From assembly GCA_017979445.1 (NCBI GenBank), contig CM030708.1:29669613-29733612 (forward strand): DNA of 64,000 nt. Reading direction: 5' to 3'. Below the pieces are notes generated by a model. It worked only from the letters and a program-made list of their open reading frames with translations, made no database searches and had not been told where the DNA came from. Position numbers and translations under genes: made by a program. Shown one piece after another: positions 34,101 through 44,600 of the stretch. Positions within the stretch are counted from its first letter, which is position 1, and every line of letters starts with the position of its first letter. This DNA comes from Akebia trifoliata (lineage: Eukaryota; Streptophyta; Magnoliopsida; Ranunculales; Lardizabalaceae).

Positions 34101-37100
34101 TCCCTCCGAAGTGAAATTATTGATATATGGTCCTCAAAGACTGTAGATGGCATTGTAATAAAAAAGCAAGCACCAGGGGGATCATTTTAGAAATCTATGA
34201 GAAGTTTTCATGTGAGTTAAGCGTTCAAGTTGAAAATGAACCCTTTGAAGTGTGCATTTCGGCATGCCCACTGGACGAAATTTCATTCCAAGGGTTGTTT
34301 TTTCTTTTTTTAAATGATTAAAACTTGAAAATTTGGAAGTATCGTACAATTTTAATTTGATTCCAATTAGTTTGGAATTCGAATTGGGATATTCATCATC
34401 ATTATCTATTCAATCTATTTAGAGCTTTGTGTTCTATTATTGTTCGTATGTTCATATCCGTTTTCACTACATCAATCAATGTTCCTTTGAGTTTTTCTAT
34501 CATTCCTTTAGAACTTCAACTTATACCTTCCTTCTAATTAGGATAGTAATTGGCCTACATTGCACGTGACCAATACTTCTTAATCAATTTCCTCTAAGAT
34601 TTTTACCTAGTAGAATTAGTACTTTTCACGAATGTGTTCATTTTTCATTTTATCTTTCTTAATCTTTGCACTCATCCGTTCAACGTCCTCATTTTTGCTA
34701 CACTCAATCCATTTACGTGTTGTTTCTTGGTCACTCAACAGTCTCTCTCTCTCTCTCTCCTGCTTTGGAATCTATTTATAAAGTAGTTCAATTTCTAGTT
34801 TTTACTGAAGCTCCCGTTCCCAACATAGGGCCGCTTCCTAGTGCTTCCAATAACTGAGGCTTGGCTTGCTTTATGGAGCTAAATGCTGGGTGATCAAGAA
34901 GCAACATGTTAATAGATTGAGTGTAGGAAAGGTGAGGATATTATGCTGGAATAGCGGAAAGATTGAATCGGATAAATTATAAATGAATGAATCTGTGACA
35001 ATGTAGGAGTAGCCCCAGTAAGTGTTTAACTTAGAGAAAGTCGATTGACACTGTTTGGTCTTGTACAATGAAGCCCCAGTTAGAAGGATTCTGAAAGTTG
35101 AAGGCTCAAAAAATGTGAGAGGAAGACCCAAAAGAATGTCAGTTGATGTAGTGAGAACAGATACAAACACACTTGCAATAATAGAAGCCATGGCTTTAGA
35201 AAGAATTGAATGTGGTAGAAGAATTGTTCAAACCAATGATGATGATACCTATATTGAATTTTAACAATTTCTTTAACTGCATATTTATTTATGCATTTAT
35301 CAAAAGAAAAATTATTTATCTATTTAAGAAATTTATGCATGTGATGCTTCTGCCTCAAGTCTTTGGCTGGTGAAATGCCTCGCCTCATGCCTTAGCATTT
35401 AGAAATCCTTGTACACATTTCCTCAATATTAAGGGAAGGCCAACCAACGTGAATTTATCTGATGTTGTAATTAATCTAGATGCAACAAACAAAAGCATGG
35501 GACAATATATAAAAACAGAAAGTAGCTTGCCTGCATTATTAGTAAGCATTGGTTCTAATGCAACAATGGTTGCATCACAGATATTAATTGTTTCAAGTTT
35601 TTCACATAATCTTAATTGCAATCTTGTCAGATGTTTGACATATGCTTCAGTGTTTGAGATGTCGTTAGTTTTGATTTATTCTGATCAGGTCTGGGAATTT
35701 GGTTAGTGGGAATCCAGGAGTTTCAAGTGGAGATGAGACGGTATGGTTGAAAAATAATACGTGTCATTGTGTTCAAATGTTAGAAAGTTATTGAATTTTT
35801 CTCTTTCAGTTTTTCCCCATTGTATCTAACATCTCCTTCATGTGGTGTTCTATCTTAATTAAGTTCAGAAATATTTTTGGCAGGTACCATATCATTCCCT
35901 CTCGTGGTGCAAGACATGGCTTGGGCCTAAAGTGAACATTACAAGGGCTCCTCAGGTATCCCTTGTCAGTCCAATGAATAATTGTTAATTGCTTATTTGT
36001 ATTTCCGTTACATCCTTCTTTACTTATGCAATTGCAAGCTCTGCCACTTGAAAGTTGGCATAAGGCTTTTGTCCAACTTGAGGACAACACATCCATCTCA
36101 AATTGTAGTACCTTTACTGGAAGCTTGGTTTTCGTCTCCCACAGACTGTCTCAAATTATTGGTGCAAAAGAATTTCATTGCATTGAGATACACAACACAT
36201 CCATAGTCTTGAATACGAGAATAAAAAGAGAGGCAAGAGGACACGATCTTTTAGGGTTCACTATAACCGGAACTCCTGCCTCGGAATCTCAAAGCCTTTT
36301 CGTTTTTTTAATAATTAACTCTGCCAGTCAATTTCCCTATTTGCATAGTTGTACAAGCCCCTCTCCCTCCATTTCTAGATGGATCCAATAACTTACAATT
36401 TCAAAGGTAATTAATCTCTTAAGGTACGAGATTTGATAGATTCCATTTTCCAAAGCAAACTCTTTACAAATCTCAGTTCAGAAGCGAAGTTTGATTCTTT
36501 CCTTATCTTCCTGTTATAGGCTTCACCGGGAAATGCACAGTGGCACCCTTTGTATGCTTGTCCGAGATGGTCTTCTTCTTTTGTTGGCTTCTCCAATAAT
36601 ACTTTTGATGTGCCTTTTCCGAAGAAGTCTAACTTCCAGTCTTCCAAAATTCTTGGATGTTTAGATTTGGCTGCACGTATCTCTAGACGCCATATGTTTG
36701 GTTTATATCTAGAGAAAATGTTTGTACCCACAGATAACATTAAGAATACCCTCCATCTACTATGACAATCCTCACAAGAAATAAACATGACTTTTCCTCT
36801 CAAAATGAACTCCTGGCGTGTTTTGGACGGACTCTGTTGAAGCCCACAAAACCATCTTCAATTGAGGTCAAGAAATTCCACATTCTCTATCTAGAACATT
36901 CATCACCCTTCATCCCAACTAATCAAAATTCTTCTGAGTTCCCAATAATTGTATATTGTAACATGAAGTATCTCCTTAATCACATTCTTTCTAGAACCAC
37001 TCAATCCTCTGAAATTTCAAAATTTTAAAATTCTTTCACCTTTTAATGACCCTCTAAATCAAGGACTTGGAGAAACATGTTCCATATTTTAAAATTTTTT

Positions 37101-39387
37101 AGTGACCATGCATTTGGTTATCAAGCTTTGTCAGTGATTTTTATTTCCAGTGTATTGAGTTCTGAAGCATGCAAAGTTACATTCTATGTTAGTAGAATTT
37201 AGCTGTATTTCTTAAGAAGTTTAGTCTGGTTGCAGTCAGAGCATGATGGGTCTGACGTGCAAGTGGACTTGAATGTAGAGCATCACCACGGCACAGATAT
37301 AGTTCCAAACATGACCAGGACCCCTCGTGTTAAGTACATAACCTATTATGAAGATTCTGAAAGCCCTCCAGGAAAAAGGACAGCAGTTTGGGAAATTGAT
37401 AAAGGTACTGTGAAAATTCCTTGTTTATAATGCATAAAATTACCTGCTTTATAACTTTCTCAATTTAGGATCGAAAAGATAAGTATTGATGTCGTTGGTG
37501 ACAACTGCAATTAATGTGTTAAAGTTGATCGAAGTAGAATTATCTGCAGGAATGTTCTCCCATCTCTCTTTCTCCTCTCGCTCTTTCTTCTTTTTCCTCT
37601 GATCTTATCATCATCATGAAACTCTAGAGTGGTCTCCCAGTAGTTTCTTTTCCTAATAAAAGTCTTTAAATATCTGGATCCAGTTTGCATGAAAATGTGG
37701 CTTAAATCTTGTTTGCGCCCAGATATGAATTTTTCTTTCCTTTCAATCACCTTCAGCACATGTATGGTATATCAGATTAACTCTTCATCATCTTCCTGTA
37801 GCAAATCACAGGAACATTGTTCGATCTCCAGTTCTAATGCGAGAATTGTGGCTCCAGATGTGGCATGATATTCATCCCAATGCAAAATTAAAGTTCGTAA
37901 CAAAAGGTAATCTTTTTTTTTTTTAATTTTTATAAATTATTTCTCCCACTATTTCAACACAATTCATTTCATATAAATCTTGCTTGAACAGCTAAGCGTG
38001 GTCCTTTGAGAAATGAAGACTGTTACTGGGACTATGGTAAAGCTCGGTGTGCCTGGACTGAATATTGTGAATATAGGTCATTTTTCTTTCTTCTTTTTTC
38101 GGCTTATGTGTTTTCTTAAAACATAAGTCTTAGATGCCCGGTTATGGATATGATCACTTACATTGAAACATAATATTTCAACATATTTCCAGGAAATATA
38201 CCGATATATTCCCATTTCCACAAGGTCCGACACAAAATTTAACCGATAGTTTCCTTACGTATATATTTCGATTGAAATCACTATTCATTTTCGAAATATT
38301 TCAGTGAATAGTGAATTTCGACCGAAATAATCAAATGTTAGATATAAAAATGCAAGATTTCAGTGGAAATATTTCGATAAATAGTAAACTTTGATCGAAA
38401 TATTCATATAGAACACATGCAATCGTTTATGTTCTTATTAGTTAGATATATTAGTAACTTAATCATACATTAATACATATATAAAAAAAATAAAAAATAC
38501 ATGATAAAGTGAGAATGTTATAATTAAAACATGATAGTGTATTTGTTTAAGGAAGTGATACATATTAAAGTATTTGTAGTTATGTGATATTATTATTCTT
38601 AATTTCCAATAAGCATATAGTTGTTTTAGGTGTCTGGCTCTTAGATACTCATTCCAACGTGCAGCAAAATTTTACTAACCTTTTATTTCTACAATTTAAA
38701 TGGCTGCTTATTATATATATTTTTTTATAGGTTGCTGTTTATTATAGCTTGATGACTTATGAATGTGTTTTCATTTATGTTTTATTCTTCTGTACACTTT
38801 CAATGGAAACTTTCTTATCATTTCACAGTATTTCCATCATTTCCTTGAAAATTGTATTGATTCACATTGATCGAAATATTTCCATTTTCAAGATGATCGA
38901 AATAAACATCGAAATTGAAATTTAATACCCTGTATAGAAAACAGCGACATGACTCTTCATCTTACGAAATCCAATACATTAATATAAATAAATCTCCCAT
39001 CCATTGAGTTGGTCACTTCTTTATCATTTAGTTTTAATATGCCAAGTATCGTGCTTGTTGTTGTTGCTGTTCAACAACATAATTAGAAAGATCTGCTATA
39101 ATTTATATATATTTTTGTTTACAAAGTATATAAGAAAATTGTTAGGAGTTATAAAATAACCTATAATATAGTGGCTAGTACTGATTTCATGTCATATAGG
39201 TCCAATATGCATTTTGAAGTATCTAGCTATTATAGACATTATTAGAAACTGTTATTACAAACTATAATTATTTAAAACATTATTACAAGCTACATTGTGA
39301 TTCAGGTATGTTTTTGGGGACGTTCACCTCGGACAGAGCTGCAGGTTAAAGAACTCTTCAGCCAATCTCCTCATGCATTATCTATAA
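22193..39387 (+). CDS. PSAT1: PSAT1, phospholipid:sterol O-acyltransferase
   Basis: Fifteen exons give 1932 nt, 643 residues: 22193-22447, 24526-24661, 26111-26255, 27413-27582, 27684-27760, 29965-30178, 30273-30447, 31347-31446, 33811-33905, 35689-35740, 35884-35955, 37236-37404, 37802-37906, 37992-38076, 39306-39387. It is an LCAT-family lipase-fold enzyme. By homology it transfers acyl chains from phospholipids to sterols to make steryl esters in ER membranes. An N-terminal hydrophobic segment spans about residues 15-35. The nucleophile is probably Ser199 in FAHSLGNN and the acid Asp471 in GDETVPYHS. The third triad residue probably lies in the His cluster 513-515. Conserved landmarks include GGDFYGDYSKLSGIIIPGYA and the Cys-rich end CYWDYGKARCAWTEYCEYR. 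Intron 9 uses a GC donor. Introns hold a hAT MITE and LINE relics. The length is close to the usual 630-640 residues. Confidence 0.93.
22970..23180. repeat. Dispersed repeat shared with MORF9 intron 1
   Basis: It contains 'GATGATGTTTTTGGGTTTCT', 'CTTCAACCTCCCTAAAAACC' and 'TCGGAGAATTTTGTGACTAT' in the same order as 18230-18545. It lies within PSAT1 intron 1, just upstream of the hAT-type MITE. Confidence 0.55.
23287..23863. mobile_element. hAT-type MITE with 8-bp target duplication in PSAT1 intron 1
   Basis: The element (23295-23855, 561 bp) starts TAGGGCTGTCGATGGG and ends TTGATTGACAACCCTA, giving a terminal inverted repeat TAGGGYTGTCRAT. GCTCTGTG flanks it at 23287-23294 and 23856-23863. 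An 8-bp duplication with this type of end is the mark of the hAT superfamily. The interior has G/C-rich 'GGCCCTA' and 'TTGGCGGGCC' segments around an AT-rich core. It encodes no transposase. Confidence 0.88.
26256..27412. other. PSAT1 intron 3, with an unassigned antisense frame
   Basis: The intron is flanked by GT and AG. A minus-strand open frame of 102 codons (27104-26796) runs through it. It resembles no protein I recognise and may be a fragment of a retroelement or a chance frame. A (TA)n tract lies near 27250-27270. Confidence 0.4.
28190..28760. mobile_element. Possible LTR remnant in PSAT1 intron 5
   Basis: The segment 'GGAGAATTGACGAGGACATC' followed by a long T-rich part, 'TTATTAGGGTTTGAAAATTA', 'TATATTAATGAATGAACAAT' and 'GATGAATAAAGAATGTG' resembles the transcribed part of gypsy-type LTRs in plants, including a poly(A) signal-like AATAAA. 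No paired LTR or target duplication was identified. This is a resemblance call. Confidence 0.3.
31690..32350 (+). pseudogene. LINE ORF2 endonuclease relic in PSAT1 intron 8
   Basis: Decayed plus-strand frames match the C-terminal part of the AP-like endonuclease of plant LINEs. 'RDFVNRNFLIYLPLEGNLLTWTKN' (about 31932-32003) followed by 'HILYRLDGFLI' corresponds to the usual D-LPL-G--FTW...SRLDRFL block. The catalytic motif is legible as RPISDH at about 32097-32114 in another frame, with the Arg codon now TGA. Stops and frame changes show it is dead. It is transcribed only as PSAT1 intron sequence. Confidence 0.65.
33675..33690. repeat. Poly-C tract, 16 bases
   Basis: A run of 16 C residues lies in PSAT1 intron 8, about 120 bp upstream of exon 9. 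It is directly followed by the pyrimidine tract TCTTCTTTTC. Such runs are length-variable and prone to sequencing error. Confidence 0.9.
33906..35688 (+). other. GC-AG intron (PSAT1 intron 9)
   Basis: The donor is AG|GCAAGT, an otherwise perfect consensus donor with C in place of T at position +2. The acceptor is TCTGATCAG. Joining here gives TAC TCC AGG TCT GGG, that is Tyr-Ser-Arg-Ser-Gly, as in related enzymes. Using the nearby GT (after AGGCAA) with the same acceptor would hit a TAG stop six codons on. The intron contains a LINE relic. Confidence 0.85.
34855..35264 (+). pseudogene. LINE reverse-transcriptase C-terminal relic in PSAT1 intron 9
   Basis: Plus-strand frames read LLYGAKCWVIKKQHVNRLSV near 34866-34925. 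They continue, after frame breaks, as APVRRILKVEGSKNVRGRPK and 'VVRTDTNTLAIIEAMALERI' (about 35070-35210). This is the end of ORF2 of a plant LINE (the YG-ECW and RGRP-K-W--VVR motifs). Several frameshifts and stops make it non-functional. It has the same orientation as the endonuclease relic at 31690-32350, but exon 9 lies between them, so they are separate insertions or parts of an old one. Confidence 0.7.
35956..37235. other. PSAT1 intron 11, no supported gene
   Basis: Open frames of about 120-130 codons occur on both strands (plus 36026-36391, minus 36803-36411) but overlap no recognisable domain. Their extent suggests a decayed retroelement coding segment. I could not assign a family. 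Confidence 0.4.
38077..39305. repeat. PSAT1 intron 14, TTTCGATCGAAA-type repeat region
   Basis: From about 38200 to 38410, and again at 38870-38920, the intron is rich in inverted and direct copies of ATATTTCGA(C/T)CGAAAT-like words, for example TTTCGATTGAAATCAC, TTTCGACCGAAATAATC and GATCGAAATATTTCC. The two groups could be subterminal regions of one AT-rich transposon of about 750 bp. Exact ends were not resolved. Confidence 0.4.
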
Positions 39388-39507
39388 GCTGTAAAAGGTA
39401 CCCTTTACTTTTTTCTTGTTCTATTTACTCTTCTGATGATTAACATTTTTCAAATAAGGACTTGGTGGTAACATTCAGTGCTAAGCAAATCCTATGTTAC
39501 TTGATTC

Positions 39508-39954
39508 GTGGGTTCGCTTAGTTCAAATTCGGGTTCACTGCTTGTGGTTTGCCACTTGAGAATGAATCCGGTTTGTAGGGGAGTGAGGATGAGAGATTTT
39601 GGGAAGAAAAATTCAAGCTTTTTTTATTTACAGGTTGAAGATGAGGGTATTTGGCAACTGACTGCCTACTCAGAAATCGACCCGAGGCAAGTGACCATCG
39701 AAAAACCTGGTAGGGGTGGAGAATTGGCTACCCTTTCAGTCACTTCAAAGCATCCAAAGCTCACAAACACAACCTTATGTGAATCACACGAATTGGCCCC
39801 TCCAGTCATCATGGAATTCAATGCAACATCAGCTTTTGGTACAAACACCACCACCATAAAACCAGAGAGAGGTTTGTATGATCTTCCTGTGTTGTGTACT
39901 AAATGCGGAACAGCTTCTTGTACTAGTGGATTTCATATAGGGCGGCTAGTTTAA
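39508..39954 (+). CDS. Unassigned 148-codon ORF downstream of PSAT1
   Basis: An open frame starts 120 bp after the PSAT1 stop and runs 148 codons, long for this AT-rich spacer. A TTTATTTACAG just before VEDEGIWQLTAYSEIDPRQV (about 39632) looks like a splice acceptor, so the real coding part, if any, may be an exon starting there. The protein has several Asn-X-Thr/Ser sites, a run GTNTTT and a closing Cys pair LCTKCGTASC. I recognise no family. It could be a fragment of a retroelement, an alternative last exon of PSAT1, a remnant gene, or chance. Confidence 0.3.
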   Translation: MGSLSSNSGSLLVVCHLRMNPVCRGVRMRDFGKKNSSFFYLQVEDEGIWQLTAYSEIDPRQVTIEKPGRGGELATLSVTSKHPKLTNTTLCESHELAPPVIMEFNATSAFGTNTTTIKPERGLYDLPVLCTKCGTASCTSGFHIGRLV

Positions 39955-41689
39955 AAGAGGAATTCTCTCATAGATTTGAATTGGAATGGTTCAGTAGTAT
40001 TATTCACTCACCACGAATTCTATAGATGTGCAGTTGGGTATAATTGGGGTCAACATTTTCATTTGTTGCTAGTCCAACTAAATAATAGATGATTCCCACC
40101 TAAAAGTGGATCCAAAAGGGTAACCAAAAATTAAGGAAAATGTACATAAACTCCCTTGGAGTTCTGACAACTCCTAAGGAACCTTAATTTATGAAGTTTG
40201 TTACCCACCAAACCTCACCTTATGAAGTTTGTTACCCAGCAAAACCTGGAGTGAGATCCACGTCATAAAATTCAAAATTTTTGGGTTAAGAGTGGATTCT
40301 AAACGCTTGAATTATGGCATCCAAAAACATGATCTGATGCCTGGGTATCATAGAGGAAAAAATTATAAGAATTTCAAAAGAAAAAAAATTAATTTTCAGC
40401 ATTGAATTTTAGTTTTAAACTTGGGAGTTTGATTATCATTCATATTGAACAACTACAATAAAGATCAAAACAGTCTTTTATTTTGATTTTTGTCTTTTGA
40501 AGTTTTTCCATGAAGTCTGGATTGTTAATTTTATAATTCATGTGGCCCCAACGACCCTTATTAAGATTTGAAGTCTTACTTGGTCATGTTAGCGTGATTA
40601 ATAAAGTAATGTTTAACTTGATAAAGTAAGGGAGTTTTTGTAATAATACCGGTAGAAATTTCCAGTGTTTAAATAAAGTTTCTTGATGACTTTTGCTCCT
40701 GCGGTGCGGAGATGTTGAGAAGTTTAAAAAATCTGCTCTTGCATAGAGAGATTGGGTTTCTGCTCTTGTGCAAAGAGGTGTATCCACACCAGTGCGGAAT
40801 TTTAAATTTAAAAGAATATTTAAAAAAAAAAAAAAAACCTACACATAAAGTGCCGAATTTGATTCTACATTGCAAATTAAGAAAAATTGGTATTTTTTGT
40901 TAAATATTTTTTAATATGGTTTGTGGTGATAATTTTCCCTTAAAAATTCAGCCTTACACACCGCAAGTAGCACTATAAGTTCTTTTGTGAGCCCATCACC
41001 TTAATTTTTGAATGCATCAAGGCTCGGCCTTGCCCATTTGGGATGGAAGATATTTTATTTGGTTAATTGAAAGCTTCACTATTTTGAATTGTATATTAGG
41101 ATCATAGCAACCAAGTCAGGGTTCAGGCATAAATTGACAAAGGGAAAATTTGGTAAAATCAGAAACATCGGAAAAAAAAAAAAATTTAAGCTAGGTTAGA
41201 ACTATGTAATCACTTCTAATAGCAGGTGTTTTCATATTAAATCATCAAGTTCCATATTAAATTAGAATGATAAGTTAAGAATTCCTATATCATTTATATG
41301 CATCCATCCACAAAAAATAACGACAGATTCACAACATATTAAAGGTTTACACCATTCAAAAATATAAAAAAGTTGACCTGCTTAAATTGTTTTCTGATGT
41401 GTGTACAAAACCAGTTGCAAGACAAATCACATGTAGTATATTTTGATCATAATTGACTTATTCACAAAACATTCATTTGAATCTCGAACGAATGAAAAGA
41501 TCCAAAGAAGCATTAAAACAAGATCAAAATCAGAAAACAACTTTTTCATCTTTATATTCCCTTTCAACGACTACTAAATCTATTGAACTTATAGAAATGC
41601 GTTTCAAGAATAAGTCCCAAGTAGACCAAAGCATCTCTCTCTTATCTTTAAATATATATGGCTTACAGAGATAAAGCCTGTCCGGTTGG
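39955..41689. other. PSAT1-NPGR2 convergent spacer
   Basis: No gene was seen. It should contain the 3' ends of both converging transcripts. A short direct repeat, ATGAAGTTTGTTACCCA(C/G)CA, occurs at about 40193 and 40222. A poly-A tract lies near 40822-40838. Nothing else is clear. Confidence 0.5.
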
Positions 41690-44600
41690 TCATCTAAAGG
41701 GTTCGACTGGTGCAGATTCTTCAAGAAGAGCTGCAGCTTCAAAACATTCAGATGCTTCTAGTGCCGATGCACCACCCTCATCCCTGTAAAGCATCCCGAG
41801 ATTATACCAAGCAGAAGGGTTCGTTCTATCTAATCGGAGTGCATCTGTTAAAAAGCTTCTCACAACGGCCAAACACCGATCACCCAACTTTCGGAGAAGA
41901 ATAGCTGTAGAGATCAAGCTTGGGACATAAGTGGGTTCCACATCTAATGCACTTGTGAAGGCTTGAAGTGCTTCTTTGTGGAGACCCTTTGCTTCATATA
42001 GTAAACCTGCAAAGATTAGGACCAAAGTTTTAAATCAAAGCCACTTATACTGGGATCAATATTTCATAAATTTCTTCTGACCATTTAATCATTGAAGCTG
42101 TCAAAGATGATTTATTGCATAAACTACGCTAAATGGGTAAAACTAAAAAATTCAATCTGATAGAAATCCATTTTGAAGTATATCTGGTGCAAGACTAAAT
42201 AATATTCTAATCCTTATAGTCATTGAACACTCTTTCGACTAGTTCTATTAAGCAATTAATGAAGTACAAAATCCATCCAAGACAATTCCATTACTAATAC
42301 AAGAAGAGAGCTGCTATTGGCACCCCACCTTATTAGACCCCAATTTCTTGAGTTATTTATCACATCTCACTTCAAGATTCAAGCACAGTCTTCAAATATT
42401 ACAAAGGTTTGACTCAAATTATAATCTCAACATTACAAAACATTATAACTCTCCGTTCGAACAATTTCAGTATTTGTTTACTAGGCTCATATAAAATCCT
42501 AAACCCCAAAAATAGAAATCTAGAAACAAAAACCAAAAACAAGAGAGCTTCTATTGGCACCCCAACTTTTAGTTATTCTCAACCATTCACTTATTTTCTT
42601 TATTTTTAATTGGGGTGTAATGAGTAAACGTTGGAGTGCCAATAGCCGCTCTCTACAAGAATCATCAGAGAAACGAAGATTGATTTAGATATGTCAGACC
42701 TGTTTTAGATCAAGAAGGAAACAACAGTATGCCATCTTCTTTCTAATACTAGTTGCAATTTTTGGGTATTTATTTTATATCTTGGGTGAGTGGTTCTTTT
42801 TACAACACACAGAACAATGAAACAAATATTATGTCTGGGGAGGAGCAGATAGTCATTCTTTTTTTTTTTTTAACGACAACACCCTTTCCATTTCTTGAAG
42901 CTCCTCAATTTGGGTTTCTACTCAGTTGATGAAAGCTCTTCGGATTCCAAAGAGACAGCTTGAGAGAGAGGTTGAAACTCCCCATCCTCAAAACATACAA
43001 TTATTTTCTCTTTCCAAATGGCCTAACAAAAAGACCTCCCCCTCCCCCTCATCCTCCAAAATTTGCTTGAAAGCATTTTAGAGTAGGTCCAACTAATCTC
43101 TTTTAACAAACAAATGACGCCACACCTCAAAAGAAAACTTGCAAAGTAGGACTAAAGGTCCATTAACTACCTAATCGCTTGACAAATAAAGCAGATGTTG
43201 GGGATAGTCTTCCTCCTAACTAGAAAGTTAGCCGATTGGTTTCTTATAAACCTCATTCAAACAAAGAAAACCACTTTCAAAGGAATGCATTGAGTCCATT
43301 ACAAGAGAGGTTGGCAAATAACCTAGCACTGAAGATACAAATGATGAGTGGAAAGACCTCACGAAGAAGGTATACCTTCAGCGGCTTCCACCTACAAATC
43401 CTCCAGTCCACTCCATATGATCCACCAAATTCTCACGTACATGTTGTCTAAGCAACGAGTCTATACTTCTAAATTCAAATTGAGTTCTATAATTTTCAAA
43501 ACAAACTTGTTACAATTACTAAACATGCTGCTCTTTGCATTTTGCTTAGTGATTCATTATATTGTGGAAAAGTAAAAGGAGAAGACACGACAACATCCAA
43601 GGTTTAAAATCTCATCTCGAGGTAACGTATCAGTTAGGAAGAAAACTAGGACCGGTGTCAACCAAAATATTCTGAGACAATCCATCAAAGTTTAATGTTC
43701 TTTTGGCTGAAACAGGAATGTTCCACCTGAAACATTCCAAAACTTTGAACTCTAAGTTACCCAATTCATTTCTACTAGTCTGAACGGTACGAAACGAACC
43801 AGTTTGTACAATCAAGTGAACCATGAACCACAGAATTTTGGTTGGGTTCGACGAACCAAAGCATGAAATTCGGCGAACCCACCAATTTGTTTCGGTTAAC
43901 CAAATATTTTTTTAATTGATTTTTTATTTTTTTTCATTGTTCATATTTAAAATTTAGATTATTTTATTAATTTATTTTTCTTTAACTTAGAATTTTTTAA
44001 TATTATAATTGCAATTGTAACTTGTATACTTGAATTATATATATGCACAAGCAAACTGATCTAGGAAACCAAAGCGAACCCAAAAATGAATTTTCTCTAC
44101 CTACCCCTAATTCAAACTGACTAACCAGGTGACATAGCTTTGAACCATGGTCACATCCATCACTTAATTACCAAAACAGTGTCAAATAATAACTACTATT
44201 GCAATTGAGATTTCAACTCTGGTCACTCAGAGATTGTTTATTTGAAGTCACCCACACCTATCTTTCGTAACAATACAAAGTGATTCAGATTTCCACCAAT
44301 ATCATGCTATGACCTTAATTCTCACCATTTAATTAACGTCATGTTTTTTTCTTTTTATAAAGGTAATTAACATACTCATTGCGCTTTCTTGCGCATCCAT
44401 ACATAACTCCAGTTGCAAATTTGAAGGCTCAAGTAATCTATAGAAAGTGGTTCTTGATAATCATACATTACATCATTTTCTTTCATCATAGTTCTACAAA
44501 TCCAATGGGGCTCCATCCCCCCAAAATTTTTCCAATTTATAACATAGAAGACAAGAACTAAAAGAAGTTTCAGCAAACTTAAACATTTGTCTACTGTTTC

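Noticed and set aside
36411..36803. 130-codon minus-strand frame in PSAT1 intron 11 as a gene
   Set aside because: It has no recognisable domain and no splice or promoter context. Other frames nearby are equally open, so it is probably retroelement debris or chance.
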